39,388 nucleotides of DNA from Bacillota bacterium. Lineage in GTDB: Bacteria > Bacillota > Clostridia > Saccharofermentanales > DTU023. The stretch spans positions 1 through 39,388 of the forward strand of contig JAEWER010000001.1 of the NCBI GenBank assembly GCA_023389255.1, read 5' to 3'. Shown one piece after another: positions 8,335 through 16,909 of this stretch; the stretch's first letter is position 1; each line of letters starts with the position of its first letter. Below the pieces are notes generated by a model. That model searched no databases. It worked only from the letters and a program-made list of their open reading frames with translations, and was not told where the DNA came from. Made by a program: the position numbers and the translations under genes.

Positions 8335-10159
8335 CTTCTCCTCCTGCATCTAAACAATCTACTTGTCTTTGTGATTCATAGATCTGCTGATATACCTGAC
8401 ACGTGTTGAGTAATTGTTCGTGTGTACCAAAGCCACAAATACAACCATTATCAAGGACTAAGATGCGTTGACATCTACGGACTGTATTGATGCGCTGGCT
8501 GATAACTATCAACTGCATATCTGAAAAATGGGTTAATTTGTGCCAGATTTTGGCATCAGTGACATAATCAAGTGCACTAGAACTGTCATCTAAAATCAGC
8601 AATTGTGGATGGCGTAGCAAGGTGCGTGCAAGACATAAACGTTGTTTTTGTCCGCCTGAAAAATTTCTACCACCTAACGCTACTTCACTTTCTAAACCTT
8701 TTGCTTTCTGTTCTACAAACTGATCCGCTTCTGCTAGTTTCAGATATTGCCATAACTCTGTATCTGTGACATTCCTTGTATTGCCGAGCAATAAATTCTG
8801 CTTGATCGTTCCCTTAAACAAGGTGGCTTGTTGCGGTACTAATTGAATAAACTTTAGTAGTTCGTCTTCACTTAAATCTTTACTTATATCTTTGCCTTGA
8901 TATTTAATAACACCTGCTTGCGGTAAATACTCTCGCACAAGTAGTTTAGCTATACTGCTCTTACCTGCTCCCGTCGGGCCAATTACGCCTAAGTTTTCAC
9001 CATCTCTCAAGGCAAAACTAAAATTCTGAAAGAGTGGTTTGGCACTTTTTTTATCAGTATTTTCCTGCGGATAGGCAAAAGTAACGTCTTTAAATTCAAC
9101 CGCATATGCATCTGTTTGCGCACGCTTGATCAATGGTTTAGCTAATTCATCTGACTTTTCTCCTGGATAAACAAGATCAGCCAATGCATCACTTGCTTCC
9201 ACCGTCAGATTTTGGCGCTCTTCTTGCATTAATACTGCCTCTATCCGCAAGGCAGCACTATACGCTTTGGTAAACAAAATAATCAGATTGGCAACCACTG
9301 ATAACGCTAGTAACATCATGCCTAAGTAATTGATAAATGCTACTAGCTCACCAACATTTGTCCGTCCCCATCTCAATTCGTTAGAGGCTAAAAACAACAC
9401 GCCTATAGCTGCAAAATTAAGCAATAGTTGTGTCGCTGGATTAAGCAAGGTGGAAACTTTACCAATGCGTTGATTGAGCTGAGTCAAATCAGTATTTAGA
9501 ATCTCAAACTCTTCTGTACGTTGATTTTCTTTACCGAGTGCACGGATAATTCTCACACCCTGTAATAGCTCTCGCAAACGCAAAACTAAGCCATCGGTCT
9601 GTTTACGTGTCTCACTATATAGAGGGAGCGTATAGCGCATAATCAGCCAAAGCAAGGTAGCAAAAAGTAGTAAAACTACCACAAATACTGTTGCTAAACG
9701 CCAATTTAGACTGATCGCCATCACCAAGCTTCCTAAACATAAGAAGGGAGCACGCACCACCAGCCGAATCAGCATCGCTACTGCTTGTTGCAACAGCTGA
9801 ACATCAGTCGTACAGCGTACAGCCAAGGAGGAAGTCCCTAGTTGATCAACTGCACTCTGTGGCAGATGTAAAATCTTTTCTAGCAAGGCATTTCTCAGTT
9901 TTGTGCCATAGCCCTGAGAGGTTACCGAAGCCATGTACTGGCAAATAACTGCACAAACCATGCCAGATACTGCTAAGGTAAAGCTGATACCACCATACAG
10001 CCAGATTTTGTGCATATCACCAGTCAACACACCTAAATTGATCATGCGTGCTACCAATAAAGGAACAATGAGTTCAAGTACAGCTTCAGCAAATTTGAAA
10101 CTAGGGCCCAAAACTAATTGCTTGCGATATGCTCGTAGATATTGCAATGTCTGATGCAT
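8318..10159 (-). CDS. ABC exporter half-transporter, degenerate-site subunit
   Basis: A 613-residue half-transporter with a six-helix domain (about 1-310), a linker and an ATP-binding domain (about 350-600). Walker A is GPTGAGKSS and the signature is FSGGQKQR. The Walker B catalytic Glu is Asp (LILDDSSSALD) and the H-loop His is Gln (ISQRINTV), both typical of the degenerate half of heterodimeric exporters. It is translationally coupled to the next half-transporter (17-bp overlap) and starts 20 bp after the kinase-like gene's stop. No strong ribosome site precedes the ATG, so coupling to the upstream gene is likely. Exported compound (drug, lipid or peptide) cannot be inferred. Confidence 0.92.
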   Translation of the reverse strand: MHQTLQYLRAYRKQLVLGPSFKFAEAVLELIVPLLVARMINLGVLTGDMHKIWLYGGISFTLAVSGMVCAVICQYMASVTSQGYGTKLRNALLEKILHLPQSAVDQLGTSSLAVRCTTDVQLLQQAVAMLIRLVVRAPFLCLGSLVMAISLNWRLATVFVVVLLLFATLLWLIMRYTLPLYSETRKQTDGLVLRLRELLQGVRIIRALGKENQRTEEFEILNTDLTQLNQRIGKVSTLLNPATQLLLNFAAIGVLFLASNELRWGRTNVGELVAFINYLGMMLLALSVVANLIILFTKAYSAALRIEAVLMQEERQNLTVEASDALADLVYPGEKSDELAKPLIKRAQTDAYAVEFKDVTFAYPQENTDKKSAKPLFQNFSFALRDGENLGVIGPTGAGKSSIAKLLVREYLPQAGVIKYQGKDISKDLSEDELLKFIQLVPQQATLFKGTIKQNLLLGNTRNVTDTELWQYLKLAEADQFVEQKAKGLESEVALGGRNFSGGQKQRLCLARTLLRHPQLLILDDSSSALDYVTDAKIWHKLTHFSDMQLIVISQRINTVRRCQRILVLDNGCICGFGTHEQLLNTCQVYQQIYESQRQVDCLDAGGEDAEKQ

Positions 10160-10179
10160 TCTTAAGACCAGTTAACTTT

Positions 10180-10875
10180 CTACTTGCGTTTCCAAAATAG
10201 TTCTTTATCCCGCTTTTGCGGATCATTATTGAGCCAGTTTTGCAAGCATTGTTGTTGCAACGTATCCACACTGCCTAACACTGTTTGAATTTGTTGCAAA
10301 TTAAGACAATAAACAGGTTTACCTGCCAACATACTCAACCAGATCAGCGCCAAGCTATAGAGATCAGCAGTTGCGCTCAGTTCTCCCTTTTTGATCTCTG
10401 GCGCTAAATATGCAGATGTGCCTTGGATTTTTTTCTTCTTCTCCACTTGATGATGCGGATAAAAATAACTAGTTGTCAGATCTGTTAAAGCTAATTGGCC
10501 ACTGCCTGTACGTATAAAATGTTGCAACTTTAGATCACCGTGCACAAATTCTCTCTGTGCAACCATAGAAACACGTTCTAGCAGTAACAGCATGGAAGCA
10601 ATTAGCTGACTCGCTTCTTTTTCATCTCGTTTTTTATCTGTCAAAGAATCGCCACTTATCCAACGATAGGCAACACTTGGTCCTACAGCCGTCATTGTTA
10701 GTCCCATCACGTGAGGAATGCCTGTAATTCTATTATCGTGGAGAACACGAATCACTTCTTGCGAACGGTGAAGTTCCACAGGCTTAATAACCAGGGGAAC
10801 ACCTGTTTCAGCATCTAAGCCAACCCAAGTTCTACAGCTTACAAATTTCAAGTCGTGTACTCGCACTCTGTACAT
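10180..10875 (-). CDS. Small protein-kinase-like protein, probably degenerate
   Basis: A 231-residue soluble protein with the outline of a Ser/Thr protein kinase but a short N-lobe. Visible: a VAIK-like lysine (Lys31 in LVIKPVEL), a catalytic-loop variant HGDLK at 112-116, DLT at 132-134 in place of DFG, APE at 158-160 and the F-helix Asp171 (ADLYSLALI). Missing or altered: no glycine-rich loop, no Asn after the catalytic loop (HGDLKLQH), and Gly of DFG replaced by Thr. It has no membrane or PASTA domain. It may be a pseudokinase or an atypical, weakly active kinase. Start supported by AGGAGG. It leads the two-gene ABC exporter operon, 20 bp away. A palindrome, TTCTGCAGAA, lies at 10915-10924 upstream and could be an operator. 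Confidence 0.75.
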   Translation of the reverse strand: MYRVRVHDLKFVSCRTWVGLDAETGVPLVIKPVELHRSQEVIRVLHDNRITGIPHVMGLTMTAVGPSVAYRWISGDSLTDKKRDEKEASQLIASMLLLLERVSMVAQREFVHGDLKLQHFIRTGSGQLALTDLTTSYFYPHHQVEKKKKIQGTSAYLAPEIKKGELSATADLYSLALIWLSMLAGKPVYCLNLQQIQTVLGSVDTLQQQCLQNWLNNDPQKRDKELFWKRK

Positions 10876-10940
10876 AATTCCTCCTAGTCATTAGTATGGC
10901 GTATCTTTGACTTGTTCTGCAGAATCTTCTGACAATTAAC

Positions 10941-10970
10941 AACAAAAGTCGGCACCAACCGACTTTTGTT
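10941..10970 (-). terminator. Terminator after clpX
   Basis: A perfect 12-bp stem (AACAAAAGTCGG with its complement) and 6-nt loop, 18 bp beyond the clpX stop on the minus strand. The stem ends in a T-rich arm. It separates clpX from the kinase/ABC operon. Confidence 0.85.
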
Positions 10971-10987
10971 AAAACAAAGCTATTCTT

Positions 10988-12562
10988 TTATGCTGTAGGT
11001 TCTAATTCAGCACGCTTCAGATACTTAGGCTTAGTGTTGTTTTCGATATTATCTGCATCGATTACAACTTTTACAATATCCTCTAGCGAGGGTATTTCAT
11101 ACATTACATCTAGCATCAAATTTTCGACTATCGCTCTCAGACCACGTGCTCCTGTTTTAAGCGCCAGCGCTTTATCTGCTATCGCCCCAATGGCTTCTTT
11201 AGTGAATTCTAATTCCACTCCATCCATCGCTAAAAGCTTTTGGTATTGTTTCAGAAGAGCATTCTTTGGCTCTTGGATAATACGTTCTAACGCATCCTTG
11301 TCTAATCCTTCAAGCGGTACCACTACCGGCACACGTCCCACAAACTCGGGAATTAAACCAAACTTTAGCAAGTCCTGAGGCGTCACATGTTGTAATGCTT
11401 CCCCGCGCTTTTTGGCATCGTATCCCTCAACATTAGCACCAAAACCGATCGATTTATTGTCCAAGCGATCGCCAATTATTTTTTCGATACCAGCAAAGGC
11501 ACCACCTAAAATAAAGAGAATATTGGTTGTATCAATCTGTAAAAATTCTTGATGTGGATGTTTACGACCTGCCTGCGGTGGCACATTGGCTACAGTACCC
11601 TCTAAAATCTTGAGCAGTGCTTGTTGCACGCCTTCACCACTCACATCTCGAGTGATGGAGGGATTATCTCCTCTGCGGGAAATCTTATCGATTTCATCCA
11701 CATAAATGATGCCTCTCTCGGCAGCTTTAATATTACCATTAGCGTTGTTAATCAAATGGAGCAAGATATTTTCTACATCTTCTCCCACATAGCCTGCTTC
11801 TGTAAGTGCCGTAGCATCACAGATAGCGATGGGTACATGCAACATGCGTGCCAAACTTTGTGCTAATAATGTTTTGCCACAACCAGTAGGACCTAAAAGC
11901 AAGATATTTGACTTGGCTAATTCAACATCGGCAAATTTTGAGTTATCCTGGCTCATTAGCTCCAATCGTTTGTAGTGGTTATAAACTGCTACCGCCAAAG
12001 TCTTTTTGGCACGATTTTGTCCGATAACATATTTATCCAATTCAGCGTGAATCTCTCTCGGAGTCAGCTGATTTACTGCCATATCATTGGCTTTTTTTTC
12101 TTGCTTTTTCGTAGTTTTTTTATTATCTAGTTGCGCATATAAATTACCTTGCACTAAGCGTACAATCTCAGAACGAAAATCTTCATCAGTGAAAGGATCG
12201 TTGTCACTATATTCGTAGTCCTCACTATCATTGTCATCGTCATCTTCTTCGTCATATTCAGTATTACTATGAACAAGATCATCAAGATAAACGCATAAGT
12301 CAACGCAATCATCACAGATAAAGGCATTCTGTCCAGCATAAAGTTGTTCACATTCATCCTGTCTTCTTCCACAAAATGAACAACGTGACTGTGTCTGATC
12401 GGTGCTTTTTACATCCGCTACGCTCTGCTCTTTACCTGTATTATCACCTGCTTGTTCTGTGTCTTTTTCCAGCAATGGTTCCAGCGAAATTTCAGGCGTC
12501 TGTTTTGTCTCTATAGTTTGTTCAAGCTTAGCTTGATCTTTTTCTTTATCTTTCTTAGCCAT
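10988..12562 (-). CDS. clpX: ATP-dependent Clp protease ATPase subunit ClpX, with extra N-terminal and acidic segments
   Basis: A 524-residue AAA+ unfoldase that feeds proteins into ClpP. The zinc-binding domain uses Cys61, Cys64, Cys83 and Cys86. The AAA+ core has Walker A GPTGCGKT at 224-231, pore loop GYVG at 257-260, Walker B YVDEID near 287-292, RKH at 333-335 and the ClpP-docking IGF loop at 372-374. It is about 100 residues longer than usual (about 420). The extra parts are a charged 58-residue N-terminal tail and an acidic stretch at 102-129, followed by a Lys-rich stretch near 147-157. Both lie outside the catalytic core, so normal activity is expected. Start follows AGAGGA. It sits downstream of clpP and tig, with terminators between. 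Confidence 0.96.
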   Translation of the reverse strand: MAKKDKEKDQAKLEQTIETKQTPEISLEPLLEKDTEQAGDNTGKEQSVADVKSTDQTQSRCSFCGRRQDECEQLYAGQNAFICDDCVDLCVYLDDLVHSNTEYDEEDDDDNDSEDYEYSDNDPFTDEDFRSEIVRLVQGNLYAQLDNKKTTKKQEKKANDMAVNQLTPREIHAELDKYVIGQNRAKKTLAVAVYNHYKRLELMSQDNSKFADVELAKSNILLLGPTGCGKTLLAQSLARMLHVPIAICDATALTEAGYVGEDVENILLHLINNANGNIKAAERGIIYVDEIDKISRRGDNPSITRDVSGEGVQQALLKILEGTVANVPPQAGRKHPHQEFLQIDTTNILFILGGAFAGIEKIIGDRLDNKSIGFGANVEGYDAKKRGEALQHVTPQDLLKFGLIPEFVGRVPVVVPLEGLDKDALERIIQEPKNALLKQYQKLLAMDGVELEFTKEAIGAIADKALALKTGARGLRAIVENLMLDVMYEIPSLEDIVKVVIDADNIENNTKPKYLKRAELEPTA

Positions 12563-12585
12563 ATTCCTCTTATACCCTACAAAAT

Positions 12586-12605
12586 ACGCCCTGCTTTGAG
12601 GGCGT
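12586..12605 (-). terminator. Terminator between clpP and clpX
   Basis: A 7-bp stem (ACGCCCT/AGGGCGT) with a 6-nt loop, followed on the minus strand by ATTTTG. It lies 5 bp beyond the clpP stop and 24 bp before the clpX start. It is short enough to allow read-through into clpX. Confidence 0.7.
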
Positions 12606-12610
12606 TACAG

Positions 12611-13273
12611 TTAGTTATCTGCTAGCTGACGAGGGTCAATAACTTTATCAATCAAACCGTAATCTAAGGCTTCGGTGGCAGATAACCAATGGTCTCTCTC
12701 CGTGTCACGTTCTACCTTTTCAATGGGCTGACCTGAACGTTCAGCTAAAATACGATTCAAAGTTTCACGCCATTTACGGATATGCTCCGCATTGATCAGA
12801 ATATCTGTAGCCTGTCCTTGTGCGCCACCTAAGGGTTGGTGAATCATAACTTCAGCATGTGGTAGCGCAAAACGCTTGCCTTTCGTACCACCAGCTAAGA
12901 TCACAGCACCCATGCTAGCTGCCATACCGCAGCAAATTGTTTGCACATCACATTTGATGTATTGCATGGTGTCATAGACCATAATACCGCTACTGATCTC
13001 ACCACCAGGACTATTGATATATAACTGAATATCTTTGTTCGGATCCTTATGCTCCAGGAACAACAGCTGAGCGGTAATTGATTGAGCTGTATAAGCGTTA
13101 AACTCATCACACATCATGATGATCCGCTCTTCAAGCAAACGTGAGTAAATATCAAATGAACGTTCACCTCGATTGGTTTGCTCAATTACCATCGGTACAA
13201 ATGCATTGCGCAACTCACGTTCAGACATCGTTTTAATTGATTTTTGCATATTTGTAATCGAAGTCAGTTTCAT
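12611..13273 (-). CDS. clpP: ATP-dependent Clp protease proteolytic subunit
   Basis: A 220-residue serine peptidase forming the ClpP barrel. The catalytic triad is visible: Ser in CGMAASMGA, His in HAEVMIHQP and Asp in ERDTERDHW. The helix-forming GGEISSGIMVYDTM segment also matches. The first 20 or so residues may be a propeptide or extra N-terminal segment, since most ClpP proteins begin near the VPMVIEQT segment. The ribosome site GAAAGGA precedes the ATG. It lies between tig and clpX, the common bacterial order. Confidence 0.97.
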   Translation of the reverse strand: MKLTSITNMQKSIKTMSERELRNAFVPMVIEQTNRGERSFDIYSRLLEERIIMMCDEFNAYTAQSITAQLLFLEHKDPNKDIQLYINSPGGEISSGIMVYDTMQYIKCDVQTICCGMAASMGAVILAGGTKGKRFALPHAEVMIHQPLGGAQGQATDILINAEHIRKWRETLNRILAERSGQPIEKVERDTERDHWLSATEALDYGLIDKVIDPRQLADN

Positions 13274-13317
13274 CTCTTTTCCTTTCTGCTCTTTGGAAAA
13301 TTCAGTAAATAAACGAA

Positions 13318-13350
13318 AGGACGGTTAACCTCTGCGAGGCTAACCGACCT
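13318..13350 (-). terminator. Terminator after tig
   Basis: An imperfect stem of about 14 bp (13318-13332 with 13336-13350, two mismatches, 3-nt loop). On the minus strand it is followed by a moderately T-rich tract. It lies 21 bp beyond the trigger-factor stop. Confidence 0.75.
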
Positions 13351-13371
13351 TAAACTTCAAGCACTTTACTC

Positions 13372-14916
13372 TTAAGCTTCAGGGGCTTCCTCTTTAGCTT
13401 TTTTAGTGGTCTTTTTCGTAGTTTTTTTTGTAGCTTTGTCTTCAGTTTTAGCAGTTTTCTTAGTTGCTTTCTTCTTAGGTTTAGCTACTTTCTTTTCTTC
13501 CTTGTGACATTCGCATTCGCACTCTTCAGGATGATCTCCATGCTCTGCTTCACAGGCACAATGTTCTTCCTTATCTGCGCAGCCACAGTTTTCATCATGC
13601 ACATGTTCAGTTTTGGGTTCAACATCCGTCTTAACTGCGTTTTCCATTACGAAGTCACTGACTTTGGTACGCATAATATCTTCTTTAAGATATTCACGCA
13701 TGCGCTCGTTATCAAATTGTTCTTTGATTTTATCCAAAGGTTGCTTGTACATTTCTGACATGTTGGTGAAGTACTTCTCGTAATCTTCATCTGTTGCTTC
13801 CATCTTCTCAACTTCAGCAATTTTGTCGATCACCAAGAGTGAACGCAATCTGTAGTTAGCAGGTTCACGCAAAGTCAGCATGTAATCTTCTTTTTTCATG
13901 CCCATAATGCTGAGGTATTGATCCAAGGTGAAACCTTGTTGACGCATTTGTTGCTCTTGTTCACGCAACATACGGCGCATTTCATCCACTACCACAACTT
14001 CAGGAATGTTCATTTTGGCATTATCCACTGCCACTTTCAGAGCATTCTCTTTAAATTGCATCTCAGCATATTTGTTTTGTGATTCAGCTAATTCTTGGCG
14101 GATGCTTTCTTTATATTGTTCTAAAGTATCGCAATCTTCGCTAACATCTTTTACGAACTCATCGTCTAGATCGGGTAATTCACGCACTTTGATTTCGTTG
14201 ATTTTTGTAGCAAAAATAGCTTCTTTGCCAGCCAACTCTTTGGCGTGATAATCCTCAGGGAAAGTTACTTTAACCTCAACTTCATCGCCTGTGGCATGGC
14301 CGATCAACTGATCTTCGAACCCAGGAATAAAAGTACCCGAACCAATTTTGAGATCGTAGTTATCTCCCGTACCACCATCAAATTTCTCGCCATCGATTGA
14401 GCCAGAGTAATTGATGTTAACCATGTCATCTTTTTCTACATTACGATCGGTTACAGTTACGATACGAGATACTTTTTCACGCTCACGCTCAATGCGTTGA
14501 TCAACTTGCTCATCAGTCACTTCTGTGGGCGGACAATAAGCGGTAACTCCTTTGTATTCGCCCAATTCAACTTCTGGCTTCAGAGCATATTCAGCAGTGA
14601 ATTTAACACCTTTATCCATGCCGATTTCAACAATATCAACTTGTGGAGTTGAGTAGGGCTCTTGGTTTTGCTCTTTGAGAGCTTCTTCGTAAGCAGGCTG
14701 AGCACAAATATCGAAAGCTGCATCATAAAGAACGCTTTCGCCATAGGTGTTTAGCACCAATTGCATGGGAGCTTTACCTTTACGGAAACCAGGATAATTA
14801 AAATGTTTAGCATTACGCTTATAGGCTTCTTTCATTGCCTGTTTAAAAGTATCGACATCAACTTCAACGGTTAAAACCGCCATGCCGTTATCTAGTAATT
14901 CAACTTTTGATGACAT
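13372..14916 (-). CDS. tig: Trigger factor with a His/Cys-rich and Lys-rich C-terminal tail
   Basis: A 514-residue ribosome-bound chaperone and prolyl isomerase. The ribosome-docking GFRKGKAP loop is at about 44-51, and the FKBP-type PPIase domain (about 150-250) includes NINYSGSIDGEKFDGG. The C-terminal chaperone arms run to about residue 430, the usual full length. The remaining 84 residues are unusual: seven Cys (444, 446, 453, 455, 466, 468, 470) and six His (438, 440, 452, 459, 462, 471), then a Lys/Thr/Ala-rich end. The Cys/His block resembles metal-binding tails such as that of SlyD; metal binding is inference. Start has a GGAGG site. An extended -10 promoter lies upstream, and clpP and clpX follow. 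Confidence 0.95.
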   Translation of the reverse strand: MSSKVELLDNGMAVLTVEVDVDTFKQAMKEAYKRNAKHFNYPGFRKGKAPMQLVLNTYGESVLYDAAFDICAQPAYEEALKEQNQEPYSTPQVDIVEIGMDKGVKFTAEYALKPEVELGEYKGVTAYCPPTEVTDEQVDQRIEREREKVSRIVTVTDRNVEKDDMVNINYSGSIDGEKFDGGTGDNYDLKIGSGTFIPGFEDQLIGHATGDEVEVKVTFPEDYHAKELAGKEAIFATKINEIKVRELPDLDDEFVKDVSEDCDTLEQYKESIRQELAESQNKYAEMQFKENALKVAVDNAKMNIPEVVVVDEMRRMLREQEQQMRQQGFTLDQYLSIMGMKKEDYMLTLREPANYRLRSLLVIDKIAEVEKMEATDEDYEKYFTNMSEMYKQPLDKIKEQFDNERMREYLKEDIMRTKVSDFVMENAVKTDVEPKTEHVHDENCGCADKEEHCACEAEHGDHPEECECECHKEEKKVAKPKKKATKKTAKTEDKATKKTTKKTTKKAKEEAPEA

Positions 14917-14972
14917 ATATCCTCCACTAACTGAGTGTAGTCAACTCAGAATTTTACTTGCAAAACAGTAGA

Positions 14973-14981
14973 ATTATAACA
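14973..14981 (-). promoter_or_regulatory. Extended -10 promoter for tig
   Basis: On the minus strand this reads TGTTATAAT, a consensus -10 with the TGn extension, 57 bp before the tig start. The -35 region would lie in the end of uppP and is poor, as is usual for extended -10 promoters. Confidence 0.5.
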
Positions 14982-15833
14982 CTAGAGCACAAAACTAAAT
15001 AGTACTAACACCAAAATGCCCAATGCGATACGGTAGTAGCCAAAAGGCTTGAAATCATGGCGTTTGATGTAACGCATCAGGAAAGTGATTGCATAGTATG
15101 AAACCACAAAACTCACAGCCATGCCGATGAACAACACTAAGGCTTCCATACCACTCAAAGCGAAATGAAGTTTGAGCAATTTCAGCAACGAAGCACCAAA
15201 CATTACTGGGATAGCTAAGAAGAAAGTGAACTCCGCAGCTACAGCTCTTGTTAAGCCAATCAGAATTCCGCCCAAAATAGTTGCTCCCGAGCGTGAAGTT
15301 CCTGGCAGAACAGCTGCTAACAATTGGAACATACCTATGGTTACAGCCATCAACCAAGTTATTTCCGAGAGATCCACAACCTTAGCTTGACTTCGCTGAA
15401 TGTAATTCTCTACAGCAAAAAATGCCATACCAATAATAATAAGCATAATGGCAACGGTAGTGTAATTATAAAAGAGAGCATCTATCTGATCATCAAACAA
15501 TACACCAACAATACCTGCGGGCACACACGCTACCACAATTTTACCCCACATTGACATAACGTCGGGACGAATGATCAGCTTTCCACCTGCTCCCGTAGCT
15601 TGCTTAGGCAAACGACGTACTGGCCAAATTTTGTGCCAATACATCACGACCACTGCCAAAATGGCACCGAGCTGAATAACTACACGAAACATTTCGATGA
15701 ATTGATCCGACATGTTGAGAGGCACCATCTTTTCTAGGATGATTAAATGGCCTGTACTACTAATGGGAAGCCATTCCGTAATGCCCTCAATGATTCCGTA
15801 CAAAACTGCTTTAAATACTTCAATCCACTCCAT
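14982..15833 (-). CDS. uppP: Undecaprenyl-diphosphate phosphatase
   Basis: A 283-residue integral membrane enzyme of the BacA/UppP family, which removes a phosphate from undecaprenyl diphosphate to recycle the lipid carrier for cell-wall synthesis. Both conserved blocks are present: EGITEWLPISSTGH at 16-29 and the PGTSRSGATI segment near 175. About eight membrane helices; length is normal. Its ATG overlaps the end of the VanZ-like gene by 14 bp, with GAGAGGT as ribosome site, so translation is coupled. Loss or gain of UppP is known to affect bacitracin sensitivity. Confidence 0.96.
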   Translation of the reverse strand: MEWIEVFKAVLYGIIEGITEWLPISSTGHLIILEKMVPLNMSDQFIEMFRVVIQLGAILAVVVMYWHKIWPVRRLPKQATGAGGKLIIRPDVMSMWGKIVVACVPAGIVGVLFDDQIDALFYNYTTVAIMLIIIGMAFFAVENYIQRSQAKVVDLSEITWLMAVTIGMFQLLAAVLPGTSRSGATILGGILIGLTRAVAAEFTFFLAIPVMFGASLLKLLKLHFALSGMEALVLFIGMAVSFVVSYYAITFLMRYIKRHDFKPFGYYRIALGILVLVLFSFVL

Positions 15834-16860
15834 CGTGGCTGACCTCTCTTGTTTTTACTTTATATTGTAGTGGTTTTACACGCTTAACATTTAATGGACG
15901 ATCTCTATAACGTTTAGATTGCGTTAAATTTCTCTGTTCTACTATACGTTTTCCCTGCATCTCACTCGCTGGAGTGTCGTTAGCAGGCGCATATTCTTCA
16001 TATTGGTAATAATAGTCGTAATCGTAGTCATAGTTGTAGTCATGATCATAGTCATAAGTATATTCATACTCTGTTTCATATGCAGTTTCAGCTCCCACAT
16101 AATCACCTTCTGAATAATCGTATGAATAGTCATAGTTATCGTTGTAACGGGTATAGCCTGGATCATAGAATCTAGGATCAAGCTCCTGTTCTAGCGCTTT
16201 ATCCTTGGTCATCAGTGTTTGTAGCAAAGTCGGCTCCTTAACTTTAGGTGACCGTCTTCTGGCTGGTGGTAGACTATTGGAAACTCGTCTACTCACATCA
16301 ATTTGTCGTCTGTTAAATCCATAGCCAAAAATTAGTTGGCAAAAAACAAAAAGGAGCAGACCGATGATTCCACCACAGAAATTAAGCAACAAATCATCGA
16401 CGTCAAACACGCCCCAGCCTGTATATAACTGTGTACCCTCAATACCTAAGGTGAGCAAAATTATGAAAGTTAAAGTAAGTAAGATATAGCGTTTGCCACC
16501 TTTGACAAAAGGTACCAAAATACCTAAAGGGATAAAGGCGATAATGTTGCCAGCTAAATTGAGCAATGCCCATCTTCTGTAATCACTATCGCCTAATAAG
16601 TCGATCATTTTATTAATGGTGGCTAGAGGTTTGGCATTGAATATAATCTCTCTACCAGCCAAATCTTTATTTTGCAAATAGTCCATCAAGCGCGGATTAA
16701 CGCTTTCTTGCAAGTTCAGCGCCTTGGGATTTTCGAACTTAAAGAGCAAAATCCACACAGTTAAAGCGAGGTATAAGAATAGTAAAAGTACGCAGATAAA
16801 TCGCAATGCCACGCTTTCTTTTTTAGGCTCAGCATATTCATATAAATAATCTGGTCGCAT
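15820..16860 (-). CDS. VanZ-like membrane protein with a Tyr/Asp-rich tail
   Basis: A 346-residue protein. Residues 1-180 form a VanZ-like domain with about four helices and the family pattern NLAGNIIAFIPLG near 101-113 and FDVDDLLLNFCGG near 152-164. VanZ proteins are linked to low-level glycopeptide resistance, but their biochemistry is unclear. The C-terminal half is soluble: a basic segment (182-210), then a low-complexity stretch at 232-290 with 22 Tyr among 59 residues, alternating with Asp, Glu and Asn, then another basic segment. ATG at 16860 is preferred over an adjacent GTG, with GAGGTG upstream. It ends in TGA, the only intact gene here to do so, with an in-frame TAA two codons later. 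It overlaps uppP by 14 bp. Confidence 0.85.
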   Translation of the reverse strand: MRPDYLYEYAEPKKESVALRFICVLLLFLYLALTVWILLFKFENPKALNLQESVNPRLMDYLQNKDLAGREIIFNAKPLATINKMIDLLGDSDYRRWALLNLAGNIIAFIPLGILVPFVKGGKRYILLTLTFIILLTLGIEGTQLYTGWGVFDVDDLLLNFCGGIIGLLLFVFCQLIFGYGFNRRQIDVSRRVSNSLPPARRRSPKVKEPTLLQTLMTKDKALEQELDPRFYDPGYTRYNDNYDYSYDYSEGDYVGAETAYETEYEYTYDYDHDYNYDYDYDYYYQYEEYAPANDTPASEMQGKRIVEQRNLTQSKRYRDRPLNVKRVKPLQYKVKTREVSHDGVD

Positions 16861-16909
16861 CACTACTCACCTCACTCGTGCAAATTCTAAGTGTCAGAGT
16901 TATCAGCTA

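Noticed and set aside
12154..12372. A 72-codon frame in the acidic region of clpX
   Set aside because: Low-complexity Asp/Glu codons read in another frame give a Met/Thr/Ile-rich product; no support as a gene.
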